Below are positions 62,836 through 64,000 of a stretch of DNA of 64,000 nt, in pieces. The notes under the pieces were generated by a model. The model made no database searches, was not told the origin of the DNA, and saw only the letters and a list, made by a program, of their open reading frames with translations. The DNA is from Wocania ichthyoenteri Th78 (lineage in GTDB: Bacteria; Bacteroidota; Bacteroidia; Flavobacteriales; Flavobacteriaceae). How positions within the stretch are numbered: the stretch's first letter is position 1; every line of letters begins with the position of its first letter. The DNA lies in assembly GCF_000789235.1 (NCBI RefSeq), contig NZ_KN525716.1, forward strand, positions 1,527,674 to 1,591,673, read 5' to 3'. A program made the translations under genes and the position numbers.

Positions 62836-62987
62836 TATCGTTTTGTCGTTTTTATTGATTATTTTCCCTATGTTTATTGTCCCTAAATTTTTAACGCATG
62901 AAATGAGCCATAATAATATCTTGATTTCATCCAAGATGTTTAAAGGCGAATTACATCTGACGGAAAAAACCAATAAAATTTAAACAG

Positions 62988-63254
62988 ATGAAAAAAACTA
63001 CAAGCAAACCTACTTTTATCCCAAAAATGTATTGCAATCTTTTTGGACATGATTATCAAGTCTCTAAAAAAGTAACCTACCATGTTAAAGAATATACTTG
63101 CAGACATTGCAAAAAAGAGTTAACAACAAATAGCAACGGCAACTTAACTGAACTTACTCCTAAGTTTAAAGAAATAAATGACATTTTAAGTCGTATACAT
63201 GCTTCAAGAATGCAACGTTTAAAGAAGAAATCATTCGCTTCGTCGATTTATTAA
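62988..63254 (+). CDS. Small zinc-finger-like protein, paralogue 1
   Basis: An 88-residue basic protein with CNLFGHDYQV (Cys and His) and YTCRHCKKELTT (CxxC), which could form one zinc site, followed by NGNLTELTPKFKEINDILSRIH. It is not recognised as a named family, but I recall such proteins as common in flavobacteria. A close paralogue starts 82 bases downstream, so the pair arose by tandem duplication. DNA or RNA binding is possible given the charge. Confidence 0.75.
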   Translation: MKKTTSKPTFIPKMYCNLFGHDYQVSKKVTYHVKEYTCRHCKKELTTNSNGNLTELTPKFKEINDILSRIHASRMQRLKKKSFASSIY

Positions 63255-63336
63255 CATCTTGTTGATAACTTTAATGACTTTTTAATACATTTAGTGTCTC
63301 TCCTAAAGAAGTAGTAATTATTAATAGTTAAAGTTT

Positions 63337-63585
63337 ATGAAAAACATTCATTGCAAAATGTTTGGGCATGATTTAGAAGTAGCACGAGAGGTTACATATC
63401 ATGTTAAAGAATATACCTGTAAAAATTGTAGAAAAGAATTTACAACTAGTAGTAATGGTAATTTAACAGAACTCACTTCCAAGTATAAAGAGATAAATAA
63501 AGTTTTAGAATATATTCACAAGAAACGTATTTCTAAAATTAATCGCCAAAAGATTAATCCTAATTTACTCGTCTTTAAGCATTAA
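63337..63585 (+). CDS. Small zinc-finger-like protein, paralogue 2
   Basis: An 82-residue protein nearly collinear with the preceding one: CKMFGHDLEVAREVTYHVKE, then TCKNCRKEFTT and GNLTELTSKYKEINKVLEYIH. The Cys and His residues of the presumed zinc site are all kept, which suggests both copies are under selection. The 3' end overlaps the convergent thiL gene by 11 bases. Confidence 0.75.
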   Translation: MKNIHCKMFGHDLEVAREVTYHVKEYTCKNCRKEFTTSSNGNLTELTSKYKEINKVLEYIHKKRISKINRQKINPNLLVFKH

Positions 63586-64000
63586 AATTTTTCCACCCTT
63601 GCGCCTTTATTGGTATTTTTGTTTCGGCTCTAGTAATTAAATGTATACCTGCGCTTTCTTCTTTTATATGACCAATTATTGAAAAATTTGGATTCGCTTT
63701 AATCTTCGGATAATCCTCCTGAGATATCGTAAATAACAACTCATAATCTTCACCTCCATTTAAAGCAACTGTAGTACTATCAATATTAAATTCTTCGCAA
63801 GTAGAAATGACCTGAGGATCTAATGGGATTTTTTCTTCATACAAATCGCAACCCACTTTACTCTGCTTACAAATATGAATAATTTCAGATGACAAACCAT
63901 CGCTAATATCAATCATTGATGAAGGTTTCAAATTCATATCGCTTAATAGTTTAACAATATCTTTTCTAGCTTCAGGTTTTAATTGACGCTCAATAATATA
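63575..64000 (-). CDS. thiL: Thiamine-monophosphate kinase, 5' part cut by window edge
   Basis: The C-terminal 141 residues are visible and the frame is open to the window edge, so the start lies beyond it. The segments MIDISDGLSSEIIHI, DSTTVALNGGEDYELLFTI and IGHIKE match ThiL, which phosphorylates thiamine monophosphate to thiamine pyrophosphate. It is the second thiamine-related locus in the window after the riboswitch region at 17-23 kb. Confidence 0.93.
   Translation of the reverse strand, partial: YIIERQLKPEARKDIVKLLSDMNLKPSSMIDISDGLSSEIIHICKQSKVGCDLYEEKIPLDPQVISTCEEFNIDSTTVALNGGEDYELLFTISQEDYPKIKANPNFSIIGHIKEESAGIHLITRAETKIPIKAQGWKNFNA

Noticed and set aside
62765-62983. A 72-residue plus-strand frame after the hydrolase
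   Set aside because: Most of it is an alternative frame of the hydrolase end, and the rest is AT-rich intergenic sequence without family features.

Overview
The window reads as chromosomal DNA of a member of the Flavobacteriaceae (Bacteroidota), probably a marine or gliding one. The evidence is AT-rich sequence, gliding genes gldD and gldE, a C-terminal type IX secretion sorting domain on a metalloprotease, Bacteroidota promoters (TTTG, about 20 bases, TAnnTTTG), almost no Shine-Dalgarno sequences, a TonB-dependent receptor, a B-type sdhCAB set, and families confined mostly to this phylum (DUF3127, DUF4301, DUF4199, DUF3098). I cannot name the genus. No rRNA, tRNA, CRISPR array, prophage or transposase was seen.

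Layout. 0-5.5 kb (minus): end of a MutS-related membrane ATPase, a YugP-type peptidase, a SemiSWEET and leuS. 5.6-10.2 kb (plus): an EamA transporter, then ftsX-DUF3098-uppP-truB and a TonB-like protein. 10.2-17 kb: tag, aat, DUF3127, flavin reductase, a histidine kinase, HIT protein and greA. 17-24.4 kb (minus): a thiamine region with a TPP riboswitch in front of a TonB-dependent receptor; upstream lies a tight operon holding a phosphopantetheinyl transferase, a GGGP-synthase-like enzyme, a thiamine-binding protein, a PnuC/PnuT transporter, a NadR-like ATPase fused to DUF4301, and ArfB. 24.5-30.3 kb: ahcY, hypothetical genes, rpmA, rplU, transporters. 30.4-37 kb: metal-binding lipoprotein, gldD, gldE, ssb, mutY, hup, a tiny basic protein and rng. 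37.3-39.3 kb: a type II restriction-modification pair. 39.3-46.1 kb: aldo/keto reductase, OmpA lipoprotein, xth and a large surface protein. 46.2-50.1 kb: sdhCAB with an inserted four-helix-bundle gene. 50.1-64 kb: two secreted proteins, pepP, lysC with a divergent ACT-domain gene, a small redox cluster, AraC, brnQ, a hydrolase, two paralogous zinc-finger genes and partial thiL.

The most unusual feature is a set of short palindromic repeats of several families. They lie in intergenic DNA, in the leader between the TPP riboswitch and its receptor gene, nested in one another, and in frame inside leuS (two places) and truB. A second mobile-looking item is an IVS-like cassette filling the sdhA-sdhB gap: a 17-base inverted repeat encloses a four-helix-bundle gene whose frame has an internal TAA. 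The restriction-modification pair, with promoters close to its start codons, a methyltransferase with an N-terminal MerR-like helix-turn-helix and overlapping 3' ends, looks like an acquired module next to one of the dispersed repeats.
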